Shown here one piece after another: positions 9,342 through 17,821 of a DNA stretch of 64,000 nt. Below the pieces are notes generated by a model that made no database searches, was not told where the DNA came from, and saw only the letters and a list, made by a program, of their open reading frames with translations. This DNA is from Microcella alkaliphila (lineage in GTDB: Bacteria; Actinomycetota; Actinomycetes; Actinomycetales; Microbacteriaceae), in contig NZ_AP017315.1 of assembly GCF_002355395.1 (NCBI RefSeq), positions 1,860,001-1,924,000 on the forward strand. The letters are read 5' to 3'. How positions within the stretch are numbered: position 1 is the first letter of the stretch; each line of letters starts with the position of its first letter. Position numbers and translations under genes: made by a program.

Positions 9342-10172
9342 ATGAGCCGTACCGCCGTCATCACGGGGGCAAGCGCCGGCATCGGCGCTGAGGCGGCGCG
9401 CGAACTCGTCCGACGCGGCTGGCAGGTCGCGGTCGCCGGCCGTCACCCTGAACGCACCGCCCATGTCGCGGCCGAGATCGGCGCCGTCCCGTTCGTCGCC
9501 GACTTTGATCGCCTCGACGATGTGCGCGCCCTCGCCGACGCACTCCAGGGTCGCTTCGGACGCATCGACGTGCTCGTCAACAACGCGGGCGGTCTCGTGC
9601 CGCAGCGCGCGCTCACCGTCGACGGTCACGAGACAACGCTCCAGCGCAACCTGCTCGCAAGCGCCCTCCTCACCACCCTCCTCCTTCCGCGCCTCACCGA
9701 GAGCCGGGCCCGCATCGTGCACACCTCGAGCGTCATGAATCGCCTCGGTGGCCTGCGCATCGACGACCTCGACTTCGACCGCCGCCCCTACAAGGGTGGG
9801 TGGAAGCCCTACGCCGCCGCAAAACTCGGCGTCATTCTGTACGCGCGGGCGCTGGCCGCGCGCACGGGACTCGAGAACGTCGCCGTGCATCCCGGATACG
9901 TGCGCAGCGGGTTCGGTGCCCGGTCGTCAAGCGCGCGATTCGTGCAATCGCTGACCGCGCCCCTGCAGATCAGCGTCGAGGCCGGTGCCGCGCCCCTCGT
10001 CCACCTGGTCGACACGCCCGAACTGGGCGTGCCCAACGGAACCTACTTCGACGGTCTGACACCCTGGGCAGCGACCCACCGCTCGGCCACCGACACGCGG
10101 CTCGGCGACGAGTTGTTCGCGGCGGTCGAAGATCGGTTCGGTAGCAGAATCCCCACCGGAGACACCGCATGA
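9342..10172 (+). CDS. Short-chain dehydrogenase/reductase (retinol dehydrogenase-like)
   Basis: 276 aa. Rossmann motif TGASAGIGAEAAREL, NNAG at about residue 83, and the active-site pair YxxxK in KPYAAAKLG, with the catalytic Ser in HTSSVMN. The longer C-terminal half resembles the WWOX/retinol dehydrogenase-like SDR group. Substrate unknown; cofactor choice is not clear by eye, although the Arg after the first beta strand (RHPER) favours NADP. Its stop overlaps the next gene by four bases (ATGA). Confidence 0.9.
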   Translation: MSRTAVITGASAGIGAEAARELVRRGWQVAVAGRHPERTAHVAAEIGAVPFVADFDRLDDVRALADALQGRFGRIDVLVNNAGGLVPQRALTVDGHETTLQRNLLASALLTTLLLPRLTESRARIVHTSSVMNRLGGLRIDDLDFDRRPYKGGWKPYAAAKLGVILYARALAARTGLENVAVHPGYVRSGFGARSSSARFVQSLTAPLQISVEAGAAPLVHLVDTPELGVPNGTYFDGLTPWAATHRSATDTRLGDELFAAVEDRFGSRIPTGDTA

Positions 10173-10831
10173 CCCAGCCCGCGCGCCCCCGTGCCCGCGT
10201 TCGCCTTGACACATCGATTCGCGCCGCGGCGCTGACCGTCGCGGCTCTTCTCGCGCTGGCCGGATGCGCGGGGCCCGATCCGAATACCCTTCCGTCATCG
10301 CCGGACGCGCCCGCCTCGGCCTCGCCGACCCCCGACGCCGATGCCGGCATCGACCCGGGCGACGGCGACACGGACGACGTCGTCGCCTTGCCGGGCTGCG
10401 ACGAGATCTACTCCCCCGAGCTCACCGCAGAACTCACCGACGAGGGGCGTGAGTCACTCGGCGACACGGCCGCGGCGGGTGCCGGTGGCTGGGGCAGCGG
10501 CGACGCCGTGATCGTCGCCCTCCTCCAGGGCGCGATGGAGCGAGTCAGCTGCAGCTGGATCCTGCCGTTCAGCGAGAGCGGGTCGACGACCACGATCATC
10601 CGCATCGACGACGCAACGGCCGACTTCGTTGCCGAGCACCTGACCGACACGGCGGGGTTCACCGGGTCCTCGGCACTCGGCGGGCAGCTCTACACGCTCG
10701 TGGTCGACGGCGACTTCCCGTACAGCGAGGCGCACCTCATCGTTGACGGCCTCCTCGTCGCGACGGAGGCCTTCGGCGGCGATGCCGAACCGCTCACCCT
10801 CGACGCGGGCACGCAGCTCAGCGCGCCGTAG
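10169..10831 (+). CDS. Putative secreted lipoprotein
   Basis: 220 aa. A twin-Arg-rich N-terminus is followed by a hydrophobic signal peptide and the lipobox LAGC (Cys about residue 32). A Pro/Ser/Asp-rich linker comes next, then a compact domain of about 150 residues with two Cys (in PGCDEIY and SCSWI) that could form a disulfide. The same organisation, including the CDEIYSPEL-like opening, recurs in the lipoprotein at 12419, suggesting related domains. Function unknown. Overlaps the SDR stop by four bases. Confidence 0.8.
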   Translation: MTQPARPRARVRLDTSIRAAALTVAALLALAGCAGPDPNTLPSSPDAPASASPTPDADAGIDPGDGDTDDVVALPGCDEIYSPELTAELTDEGRESLGDTAAAGAGGWGSGDAVIVALLQGAMERVSCSWILPFSESGSTTTIIRIDDATADFVAEHLTDTAGFTGSSALGGQLYTLVVDGDFPYSEAHLIVDGLLVATEAFGGDAEPLTLDAGTQLSAP

Positions 10832-10850
10832 CGGCAGCTCGCCCCGGCGC

Positions 10851-12305
10851 TCAGTCGAGCACGGGGGTCGACGGAAGCCGTAGCCGCCGTTCCAGTTGCG
10901 CGGCCACCGCCAGCAGCGTTGCCTCACCGCCCGGCCGGCCGATGAGCTGCACGCCCATGGGCATGCCGGGTCGATCGCTGAGTTCGCCGTCCGATTCGCG
11001 GCTCAGCCCCATCGGGATCGTGATGGCGGGAAGCCCCGCGACGTTGATCATGCTCGTCCACGGGGTGTACTGCACCTGCTGCGCGAAGTTGCGCTCCGCA
11101 TCCCCCGCGTCGTACCAGCCGAGCGGGCGCGGAGTCAGCGCGAGTGCCGGCGTCATCACGACATCGACGCTCGAAAACCGCGCGATCAGCCGCCGTTCGA
11201 AGCCCGAGAGCCACGACAGCGCCGCCGTGAGACGGGCGACCGGCAACTCGCGTCCTCGGGCGACCAGCCAGGCCGTGAGCGGTTCGAGCAGCGCGAGCTC
11301 GGCGTCGCTCTCGGCCGGGATTCCGGCGGCCGCTGCCATCCAGACGATCCGAAACGCGTCGGGGTAGCCGGCCCAGTCGTCGCTCGGCCCCAGGTCGATG
11401 TCGTCGACACCGTGGCCCATGGCGTCGAGGTGGCGGATGGCCCGGTCGAGGGCGTGGCGCGCTTCAGGCGCGATTGTCAGCTCATAGTCGAGCTGCCAGG
11501 GACTCTCGGTCAGCACGCCCACCTGGACACGCCCCTCGCCGCGGACCGCGTGGGCGAGGAACGGTCCCTCCGCCGCGGGGCCAGCGGCGCGCGTCGCGAA
11601 TGGCCAGGGGCTGGCGCTGACGAGCGCGTCGAGCAACAGCGCCGCGTCGGCGACGGTACGGGCGAGAGGGCCCGCGACCACGAGTCCGGCGAGCGATGCG
11701 AGCCCGCTGCCCGCGGGCACCCTGCCCCGAGAGGGCTTGAGCCCCACGATGCCGCACGCCGCAGCGGGGATGCGGATGCTGCCTCCGCCGTCGGAGCCCG
11801 GAGCGAACGGCACGAGGCCGGCAGCAACCGCGGCGGCCGCCCCGCCGCTCGACCCACCAGCACCCCTGTCGAGGGCGTGCGGCGTGCGCGCGGGCGGCGC
11901 GACGCGCGACTCGGTGTACGACGGCAGCCCGAACTCGGGCGCCGCGCTCGCCCCGAGGCTGATCGCCCCGGCCTCATCGAGGTGCCGGGCGAGTTCGTCA
12001 GAGGCCTCGGGCACGTTGTCGGCGAACAGGCGCGAGCCGTAGGTGGTGCGCTGCCCGGCCCGTGCCGTCAGTTCTTTGTCGACGAGCGGCAATCCGAACA
12101 GCGGTGCGGCGGTGCTGACGGTCTCCGTGAGGCGTGCCGCGGCGTCGCGCGCCCGGTCGCCCTCGACCACGGTGAGCGCACCCACACGGGGGTTGAGTCT
12201 CTCGATGCGCGCCAGATAGTGCTCGACGAGGTCCCCGGGCGTGAGCTCGCCGGATCGAATGAGGGTCCACTGCTCGAGAGCGGTCAACTCGTGCAGGGCG
12301 GTCAT
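10851..12305 (-). CDS. Amidase (amidase signature family)
   Basis: 484 aa. The Ser-Ser-Lys catalytic triad is recognisable: Lys in LPLVDKELT (about residue 77), the Gly/Ser-rich signature GGSSGGAAAAVAAG, and the nucleophile loop GSDGGGSIRIPAA. Hydrolyses a carboxamide; relatives include GatA and various catabolic amidases. It is not GatA by context, as no gatB or gatC is nearby. The ATG lies 6 nt from a TAGGCT -10 box, so the mRNA is probably leaderless. Convergent with the upstream lipoprotein gene. Confidence 0.92.
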   Translation of the reverse strand: MTALHELTALEQWTLIRSGELTPGDLVEHYLARIERLNPRVGALTVVEGDRARDAAARLTETVSTAAPLFGLPLVDKELTARAGQRTTYGSRLFADNVPEASDELARHLDEAGAISLGASAAPEFGLPSYTESRVAPPARTPHALDRGAGGSSGGAAAAVAAGLVPFAPGSDGGGSIRIPAAACGIVGLKPSRGRVPAGSGLASLAGLVVAGPLARTVADAALLLDALVSASPWPFATRAAGPAAEGPFLAHAVRGEGRVQVGVLTESPWQLDYELTIAPEARHALDRAIRHLDAMGHGVDDIDLGPSDDWAGYPDAFRIVWMAAAAGIPAESDAELALLEPLTAWLVARGRELPVARLTAALSWLSGFERRLIARFSSVDVVMTPALALTPRPLGWYDAGDAERNFAQQVQYTPWTSMINVAGLPAITIPMGLSRESDGELSDRPGMPMGVQLIGRPGGEATLLAVAAQLERRLRLPSTPVLD

Positions 12306-12311
12306 CGTGTC

Positions 12312-12317
12312 AGCCTA
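12312..12317 (-). promoter_or_regulatory. -10 box for leaderless amidase gene
   Basis: TAGGCT on the minus strand, six bases before the ATG at 12305. Confidence 0.55.
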
Positions 12318-12406
12318 CGGCCGCGCACCCGTATCGATTCGACAACGAAGGGATGCTGGGGGCACTGCGCCGGGGAATCATGCCTCTTCCGTTCTTCTCC
12401 CGCTGA

Positions 12407-12412
12407 TACATT
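12407..12412 (+). promoter_or_regulatory. -10 box for leaderless lipoprotein gene
   Basis: TACATT, six bases before the ATG at 12419; no ribosome site. Confidence 0.5.
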
Positions 12413-12418
12413 CGCGCC

Positions 12419-13081
12419 ATGGTGACCGCTTTCCGCCCTCGCCGCGCATCCCGCCTCGTCTCCGCCCTCGCTGCGGGTTTGCTCGCTGTCGGTCTGGGCG
12501 CGTGCGCCGACCAGCCCGTCGAGGCCCCCGACCCGATCGCCGAACCGACCACGACACCGGAGCCGGAGCCCACGACCGAGCCGGAACCCGAGCCCGAACC
12601 GGAGCCCGAACTCGTCTTCACGATGCCGAGCGACTGCACCGAGATCTTGCCGGCCGCGCGCGTGGCGTCGCTCGAGGTGCAGAACCTGCAGTTGCTCGGG
12701 GGGCCCGGCAGCATCTACGGCGACGAGTTCTTCTTCGACGAGACTCCCGAACAGCTCGTCGGGGGCATCAGCTGCGTCTGGGGTCAGGAGGGCGTCGATC
12801 TCTCGACCATCCTGCTGAGCGTTGCTCCGCTGAACGCCGCGACCCGCGCGCAGACGATCGACGACCTGATCGCGCAGGGGTATATCGCGTATGACCGCGA
12901 CGACTCCTCACTCGCCTACGGCCTCATCGGCGACGCGGGAGGGCCGCCCGCGATCTACAACCTGATCACGAACGATGCATGGTTCTCGATGTTGAACTCG
13001 CTCGGCGGCCAGGCCGGCTTCGACGAGTCGATTCTGCTGACCGAAGAGCTGCGCGGGGTCGCCTACGGCGCCCTCGAATAG
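12419..13081 (+). CDS. Putative lipoprotein with Glu-Pro repeat linker
   Basis: 220 aa. Signal peptide ending in the lipobox LGAC (Cys about 30), then an acidic linker of repeated Pro-Glu units (residues about 40-62) that would span the cell wall, then a globular domain of about 150 residues. The domain starts with MPSDCTEIL, similar to the lipoprotein at 10169. Function unknown; probably cell-surface anchored. Confidence 0.8.
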   Translation: MVTAFRPRRASRLVSALAAGLLAVGLGACADQPVEAPDPIAEPTTTPEPEPTTEPEPEPEPEPELVFTMPSDCTEILPAARVASLEVQNLQLLGGPGSIYGDEFFFDETPEQLVGGISCVWGQEGVDLSTILLSVAPLNAATRAQTIDDLIAQGYIAYDRDDSSLAYGLIGDAGGPPAIYNLITNDAWFSMLNSLGGQAGFDESILLTEELRGVAYGALE

Positions 13082-13151
13082 CGCGCAGGATGAGTCGGCG
13101 CCGCACGTCGGCGCCCGTGCATCAGCGCGCCCTGCCAGCTCGTCCTCATTT

Positions 13152-13167
13152 TGGTACATTTGTTCCA
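13152..13167. promoter_or_regulatory. Operator-like palindrome upstream of the SMR exporter
   Basis: TGGTACATTTGTTCCA is an inverted repeat with one mismatch pair (TGGTACA/TGTTCCA). It lies 19 bp before the exporter ATG, overlapping the likely promoter. The TetR regulator encoded directly downstream is the natural candidate to bind it. Confidence 0.5.
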
Positions 13168-13186
13168 GAATTGAGGAGAGGATTCC

Positions 13187-13564
13187 ATGGGCTACATCTA
13201 TTTGGCCGGCGCGATCGTCGCTGAGGTCATCGCCACGAGCTTCCTGAAGCTCACGAGCGGCGAGCGGGTCGTCTGGTGGGCCTTCCCCATCGTGGTCGTC
13301 GGCTACATCGCGGCATTCACGATGCTGTCGGCGTCGCTCGGTCGCGGCGTGCCCCTCGGCACGGCCTACGGCATCTGGGCGGGTATGGGCGTCGCGCTCG
13401 TCGCCGGCGTCAGTTGGCTCGTCTTCGGCGAGACGCTCACCATCGGCCAGCTCATCGGCATCGCCCTGATCATCGCCGGCGTCGCCCTCGTCGAGCTCAC
13501 GGGCGACCACGGTGCGACCGTGGCCAGCGGGCTCAGTGCGCCGGCGACCCTCCCGAAGGCATGA
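13187..13564 (+). CDS. Small multidrug resistance (SMR) family exporter
   Basis: 125 aa with four transmembrane helices. Glu13 in the segment AGAIVAEVIATSFLKLT is the proton/substrate-binding residue of the family. GTAYGIWAGMGVA in helix 3 matches the EmrE/QacC consensus. A C-terminal tail of about 20 residues extends beyond the usual 105-110 aa. Exports cationic compounds or guanidinium in known members. Strong ribosome site GAGGAGAGG. Overlaps the TetR gene by four bases, so exporter and regulator form one autoregulated operon. Confidence 0.93.
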   Translation: MGYIYLAGAIVAEVIATSFLKLTSGERVVWWAFPIVVVGYIAAFTMLSASLGRGVPLGTAYGIWAGMGVALVAGVSWLVFGETLTIGQLIGIALIIAGVALVELTGDHGATVASGLSAPATLPKA

Positions 13565-14163
13565 GCCCGAGCGCCCGCCGGGAAGACGGCCCCCGGCTAA
13601 CCGCCAAGGGCCGCGCGCGCCGAGACGCCCTGCTGGACGCCGCTCTCACGGTCATCGAGCGGGACGGCCCGGCTGCGCTCACCCACCGAGCGGTGGCGGC
13701 CGAGGCGGGGCTGCCCACGTCGGCGGCCACGTACTACTTCGCGGACATCGACGACCTGCTCGTGTCAGTTCTTCGGCGGAGCATCGCGGACTATGACGCA
13801 ACCGTCGGCCCGCTCGATGCGCTCGACGTCGACGCCGCGGCCGCGACGATCCGCCAGTATGCGATCGACGAGCGCTCGACCGCGGTGGCCCACTACGAAC
13901 TGCTGCTGCTCGCCACCCGGCGACCCACACTCCGCACCGATGCCGAACACTGGTACACCCTGCTCGAGCGGGACCTGGCCACGGCACTGCCGGAGGACGC
14001 ACCGGATCGCGCCACGCGCATCCGCACGGCGGCGCTCGCCCTCGACGGGCTGATCCTGCGGATGCTGTGGCGCGGCGAACCGCACACGCCCGCCGACGTG
14101 CGCGCGGCGGTCGCCGCGGCGCTTGCCCCGCTCAGCGACGACGACGCAATGACTTCTGCATGA
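13561..14163 (+). CDS. TetR-family transcriptional regulator
   Basis: 200 aa. N-terminal HTH at residues about 15-62 (RRDALLDAALTVIERDGPAAL, then THRAVAAEAGLPTSAATYYF). The C-terminal ligand domain has no recognised signature. The ATG start inside the exporter stop (ATGA) and the palindrome in front of the exporter point to local repression. The 3' end overlaps the convergent GNAT gene by 32 bp. Confidence 0.9.
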   Translation: MSPSARREDGPRLTAKGRARRDALLDAALTVIERDGPAALTHRAVAAEAGLPTSAATYYFADIDDLLVSVLRRSIADYDATVGPLDALDVDAAAATIRQYAIDERSTAVAHYELLLLATRRPTLRTDAEHWYTLLERDLATALPEDAPDRATRIRTAALALDGLILRMLWRGEPHTPADVRAAVAAALAPLSDDDAMTSA

Positions 14164-14719
14164 GCACGATGCCGAGCCACCGGTCGAACTTGAAGCCGAC
14201 GCGGCCCATCGACCCGGTCTGAGTGAAGCCGAACGACTCGTGCAGGCGAATCGAGCCCTCGGCGCCCTGGTCGGCGATGACGGCGACCACCTCGCGCACC
14301 CCGGCGTCGGCGGCGCGCTCGAGTAGCTCGCCGAGCATGGCCTTGCCCAGCCCTCGACCGGTGGCGGCGGGCGCGAGGTAGATCGAGTTCTCGACCGTGT
14401 AGCGGTAGGCGGCCTTCTCTTTCCAGGGGTACACGTACGCGAACCCGAGTAGCTGACCGCGGGGCGATTCGGCGACGAGGAACGGGTACCCCAGCTTCTG
14501 CAGATGCGCGAACTTCTGCTTCAGCCCCTTCAGCGTCCACGGCTGCTCGTCGAACGTGACGGTCGAGTTCGCGACGTAGTGGTTGTAGATCTCGCGCACC
14601 GCGGGCAGGTCGGCGGTCACCGCGTCGCGCAGGGTGAAACTGAACTCCGGTTCTGGCTCGGGGGCAGGCTTCAGGTGACGCGGCAAGCGCCGACGCTGCT
14701 GGTATTCCTCCTCAAGCAT
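14132..14719 (-). CDS. GNAT N-acetyltransferase, phosphinothricin/methionine sulfoximine acetyltransferase-like
   Basis: 195 aa. Residues about 30-190 form a GNAT domain with the opening VREIYNHYVANSTVTFDEQP typical of the Pat/YncA group, and acetyl-CoA loop ATGRGLGKAML. YncA-type enzymes acetylate methionine analogues such as methionine sulfoximine; the actual substrate is not determined. An unusual charged N-terminal extension of about 28 residues (LEEEYQQRRRLPRHLKPAPE) precedes the domain. The ATG is six bases after TAGGCT, supporting this start. Confidence 0.88.
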   Translation of the reverse strand: MLEEEYQQRRRLPRHLKPAPEPEPEFSFTLRDAVTADLPAVREIYNHYVANSTVTFDEQPWTLKGLKQKFAHLQKLGYPFLVAESPRGQLLGFAYVYPWKEKAAYRYTVENSIYLAPAATGRGLGKAMLGELLERAADAGVREVVAVIADQGAEGSIRLHESFGFTQTGSMGRVGFKFDRWLGIVLMQKSLRRRR

Positions 14720-14725
14720 GGAATC

Positions 14726-14731
14726 AGCCTA
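14726..14731 (-). promoter_or_regulatory. -10 box for leaderless GNAT gene
   Basis: TAGGCT on the minus strand, six bases before the ATG at 14719. Confidence 0.55.
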
Positions 14732-14742
14732 CGTCGCGCGGG

Positions 14743-15444
14743 TTACGGGCTGATGTCCCAGTCGATCGGCTCGGCACCCTGCAGGAGAAGCGCCGCGTTC
14801 ACCCGACTGAACGGGCGTGAGCCGAAGAACCCGCGGCGGGCCGACAGAGGGCTCGGATGTGCGCTCGCGACCACCGGAACATCGCCCAGTAGCGGGCGCA
14901 CGGCCTCCGCATCGCGCCCCCAGAGCACGGCGACGAGCGGTCCGCCGCGCGCGACGAGGGCGCGCACGACGGCATCGGTGACGCGCTGCCAACCGAGGCC
15001 GCGGTGCGAGTTCGCCCGGCCCGCCGCGACGGTGAGCACGCGGTTGAGTAGGAGCACGCCGCGCTCGGACCACGGTGACAGGTCGGGGTGCGGCGGCGGG
15101 GGGACTCCCACGTCATCGGCGAGCTCGCGGTAGATGTTCGCGAGACTGCGCGGAAGCGGCCGCACGGAGCGATCCGCCGAAAAGGCGAGGCCGACGGGAT
15201 GGCCGGGCGTCGGGTACGGGTCTTGGCCGATGACGAGAACCCGCACATCGGCGAGCGGCACGGTCAGCGCGCGCAGCACACGCTGAGGAGCCGGTAGCCA
15301 TTCGCGGCCCGCAGAGGCCTCAGCATCGAGCCGGGCGGCGATCGCCGCCAGAGCGTCGTCGAGCTGCGGGTCCACCGTGTCAAGCGCCACGGCCCAGCCG
15401 TCACCCAGGCCGCCTGGCGGGGCGATGATCTCGGGGACGCGCAC
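14743..15444 (-). CDS. ung: Uracil-DNA glycosylase
   Basis: 233 aa. The catalytic water-activating loop GQDPYP (residues about 75-80), the uracil-recognition segment GLAFS, and the Leu-intercalation loop [18 protein letters not shown] are all present, defining family 1 UDG. Removes uracil from DNA to start base-excision repair. The GTG at 15444 lies six bases after TAGCGT on the minus strand, so the message is probably leaderless. Its promoter faces that of the MFS gene, whose start is only 50 bp away. Confidence 0.96.
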   Translation of the reverse strand: MRVPEIIAPPGGLGDGWAVALDTVDPQLDDALAAIAARLDAEASAGREWLPAPQRVLRALTVPLADVRVLVIGQDPYPTPGHPVGLAFSADRSVRPLPRSLANIYRELADDVGVPPPPHPDLSPWSERGVLLLNRVLTVAAGRANSHRGLGWQRVTDAVVRALVARGGPLVAVLWGRDAEAVRPLLGDVPVVASAHPSPLSARRGFFGSRPFSRVNAALLLQGAEPIDWDISP

Positions 15445-15450
15445 GGGCCC

Positions 15451-15456
15451 ACGCTA
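15451..15456 (-). promoter_or_regulatory. -10 box for leaderless ung
   Basis: TAGCGT on the minus strand, six bases before the GTG at 15444. Confidence 0.5.
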
Positions 15457-15480
15457 CCGAGCCCTGGGCATCCCGAGGGC

Positions 15481-15486
15481 TAGCCT
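15481..15486 (+). promoter_or_regulatory. -10 box for leaderless MFS gene
   Basis: TAGCCT, seven bases before the ATG at 15494. Confidence 0.5.
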
Positions 15487-15493
15487 CGCGACC

Positions 15494-16999
15494 ATGGCAT
15501 CGAGGCTGGCCGGAAAATCTGGCGCGATCACTGCAGGGCTCGTCGGGTACCTGTTCTTCGTCGAGTTCGTCAGCGGCATCATTCAGGGCTACTACATTCC
15601 GCTCATCCCGGACCTCGCCCGGTACCTCGCCATCAACGACCCCGAGTTCAACTGGTTCGAGGCCGCGCAGTTGCTGCTGAGCGCGCTCGTGGTGCCGATC
15701 CTCGCGAAGCTCGGCGACATGATCGGGCACAAGAAGGTGCTGCTGATCTCGACCGTCGTAACGGCGGGCGCGAGCTGGTGGCTCGTCGCCGCCGCCGACT
15801 TCTGGAGCTTCCTGATCGCCTGGGCGCTACAGGGCTTCTATGTCGTCTGGCTGCCGCTCGAGATTGCGCTGATCTTCGACCGGGGGCGCACGACGGGCCG
15901 GGGCCCCTCGCAGACCCGGCGCGCGGCCGGACTGCTCGTCGTCGCCCTGCAGGCAGGCGCGATCGTGGGCGCGCTCGGCGGCGGGCGCATCTTCGACGCG
16001 TTCGACGGCAATGTGCCGTTGACATTCGCCGTGCCCGCGATCGCGGTGACGATCGCATTCTTCGTAATCCTGTTCGGGGTACCCGAGTCGACACCTGTTC
16101 CCGGTCGCCGACTCGACACCGTTGGTTTCGTGCTGTTGACGCTGTCGCTCATGACCATCACGAGCGGGCTCGCGTTCCTGCGCATCAACGGGCCGGAGGC
16201 GATCTGGGTCTACCTCGTGATTCTGCTGGGGCTCGCTCTGCTCTACCCCTTCGGCCGCTGGGTGCTCGGCCACCCCGACCCGGCGATCGACATTCGTGTG
16301 CTGCACCGGCCCGAGATGTGGCCCGTGCAGCTGGTCGCGGGGCTTTTCGGCATCAGCGTGCTGGGCGCGCAGGCGCCGCTCGCCACGTTCGCCGGCACCC
16401 CCGTCGAGGCGGGGTACGGCCTCGGGCTCGGCGCGAGTGACATCTCCACCATCGTCGGCGTCTACCTCATCGGCATGATCACCGGTGCAGCCCTGTTTTC
16501 AGCGACGGCGCGGCGACTCTCCCCTCGGGTCGCCCTCATCGTCGCGACAAGCCTCGTGGCGGTCGGCTACCTGCTCTTCTTGCCGCTCCACTTCACTCCC
16601 GTGCAGGTGGCGACCAACATGGTGATCGCGGGGCTCGGCTCGGGCGCGCTTGTCGCCGCCCTGCCGGCCGCTGCGGCCGCCGCGGCACCGCTCGGGCAGA
16701 CGGGCATCGCGGCCGGGCTCACCAACACGACGAAGACGATCGGCGGCTCGTTCGCGAGCGCGATCTTCGCGATCGTCGTGGTCTACGTCGGAACGCAGTC
16801 GGTGGTCGCGACGGCTGGCACCTACGGCGGCTACATGACCGTGTTCGCGATTTGCGGCGGCACCGCCCTCATCGGCGCGGTGCTGCTCGTGTTCGTGCCG
16901 AAGCTTGCCTTCCGCGATCCCATCATCGATGAGGTCGCCGAATCGATCGCCTCGCCCGGGGCGGCGACCGCGCGCCCCGACGCCGCTACCGAGGGTTGA
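15494..16999 (+). CDS. Major facilitator superfamily transporter (DHA2/14-TM type)
   Basis: 501 aa with 12-14 hydrophobic helices. The MFS loop GDMIGHKKVLL follows the second helix. The length and the late Ala/Gly-rich helices fit the drug:H+ antiporter-2 group, exporters of small amphipathic molecules; the substrate is unknown. The ATG at 15494 is chosen over the longer open frame because it lies seven bases after TAGCCT and begins the first amphipathic segment. Overlaps the convergent SDR gene by 14 bp. Confidence 0.87.
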   Translation: MASRLAGKSGAITAGLVGYLFFVEFVSGIIQGYYIPLIPDLARYLAINDPEFNWFEAAQLLLSALVVPILAKLGDMIGHKKVLLISTVVTAGASWWLVAAADFWSFLIAWALQGFYVVWLPLEIALIFDRGRTTGRGPSQTRRAAGLLVVALQAGAIVGALGGGRIFDAFDGNVPLTFAVPAIAVTIAFFVILFGVPESTPVPGRRLDTVGFVLLTLSLMTITSGLAFLRINGPEAIWVYLVILLGLALLYPFGRWVLGHPDPAIDIRVLHRPEMWPVQLVAGLFGISVLGAQAPLATFAGTPVEAGYGLGLGASDISTIVGVYLIGMITGAALFSATARRLSPRVALIVATSLVAVGYLLFLPLHFTPVQVATNMVIAGLGSGALVAALPAAAAAAAPLGQTGIAAGLTNTTKTIGGSFASAIFAIVVVYVGTQSVVATAGTYGGYMTVFAICGGTALIGAVLLVFVPKLAFRDPIIDEVAESIASPGAATARPDAATEG

Positions 17000-17804
17000 G
17001 CGGACCGCGCACGAGCTTGTGCTGCGCGGCCTGCGCGACGGGCCGCATCGTCACTTCGTCGACGTTGATGTGCGGGGGCAGCTCGAGCGCGTCGACGATC
17101 ACGCGGGCAACGTCGGCGGCGGTCAGCGGGCGGTCCACGCCCTCGTACAGCGCCGCCGCGCGCTCGGCGTCACCCCCGAGCCGATTCAGCGTGAACTCGT
17201 CGGTGCGCACCATGCCGGGGGCCACCTGCATCACCCGCAGGGGCTCACCGGCGAGTTCGAGGCGCAGCGCGTCCATCATGATGCGCAGACCCGCCTTCGA
17301 CGCCGAGTACCCGGCGCCGCCCTCGTAGGCACGCTGGCCGGCCGTCGACGTGACGGCGACGATGTCGGCCCCGCCGCGCGCGCGGGCCGCGTCGCGCAAC
17401 ATCGGCACGAGGACGCGCAGCACGCGCTGGGCGCCGAGCACGTTCACGTCGAACATGCGCGCCCAGTCAGCCGTGGACGCCTCGACAACCGGATCGACCC
17501 CGATCGCGAGACCCGCGTTCAATACGACGGCGTCGACCGGCGGCGCCCCCGATTCGCGGGATGCCCGCAGCACGTCTGCGAGGCCGGCCACGGCGGCGTC
17601 GTCGGTCACGTCGAGGACGTGCACCGAGCATCCCGTGTCGGCGGCGAGCGCCTCCAAGCGGTCGGCGCGGCGCGCGACGCCCGTGACGTACCAGCCGGCC
17701 GCGGCGAGGCGGCGGACGGTGGCGGCGCCGATGCCGCTGGAGGCTCCGGTGACGAGGGCGTGACGTCGGGCGGGGTGGCTCGTGGAAGCGCTGTGGTCGC
17801 TCAT
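16986..17804 (-). CDS. Short-chain dehydrogenase/reductase
   Basis: 272 aa. TGASSGIGAATVRRL, NAGLA, catalytic Ser in VTSTAGQ, and YSASKAG are the classical SDR motifs. ARRADR after the second beta strand suggests NADP preference. Resembles the YdfG/serine 3-dehydrogenase-like classical SDRs, but the substrate is open. The ATG is six bases after TAGCCT on the minus strand; that box overlaps the -10 box of the divergent acyltransferase gene. Confidence 0.9.
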   Translation of the reverse strand: MSDHSASTSHPARRHALVTGASSGIGAATVRRLAAAGWYVTGVARRADRLEALAADTGCSVHVLDVTDDAAVAGLADVLRASRESGAPPVDAVVLNAGLAIGVDPVVEASTADWARMFDVNVLGAQRVLRVLVPMLRDAARARGGADIVAVTSTAGQRAYEGGAGYSASKAGLRIMMDALRLELAGEPLRVMQVAPGMVRTDEFTLNRLGGDAERAAALYEGVDRPLTAADVARVIVDALELPPHINVDEVTMRPVAQAAQHKLVRGPLNPR

Positions 17805-17809
17805 GCTCG

Positions 17810-17816
17810 TAGGCTA
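17810..17816. promoter_or_regulatory. Overlapping bidirectional -10 boxes
   Basis: TAGGCT (17810-17815, plus strand) ends six bases before the GTG at 17822. TAGCCT (17816-17811, minus strand) ends six bases before the ATG at 17804. The two hexamers share five base pairs, and the start codons of the divergent genes are separated by only 17 bp, so both transcripts should be leaderless and mutually exclusive at the polymerase-binding step. Confidence 0.55.
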
Positions 17817-17821
17817 ACGCG

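Noticed and set aside
12560-12610. Glu-Pro codon repeat as a CRISPR or micro-satellite artefact
   Set aside because: It is in frame inside a lipoprotein linker, a normal cell-wall spacer; there are no spacer-repeat units anywhere in the window.
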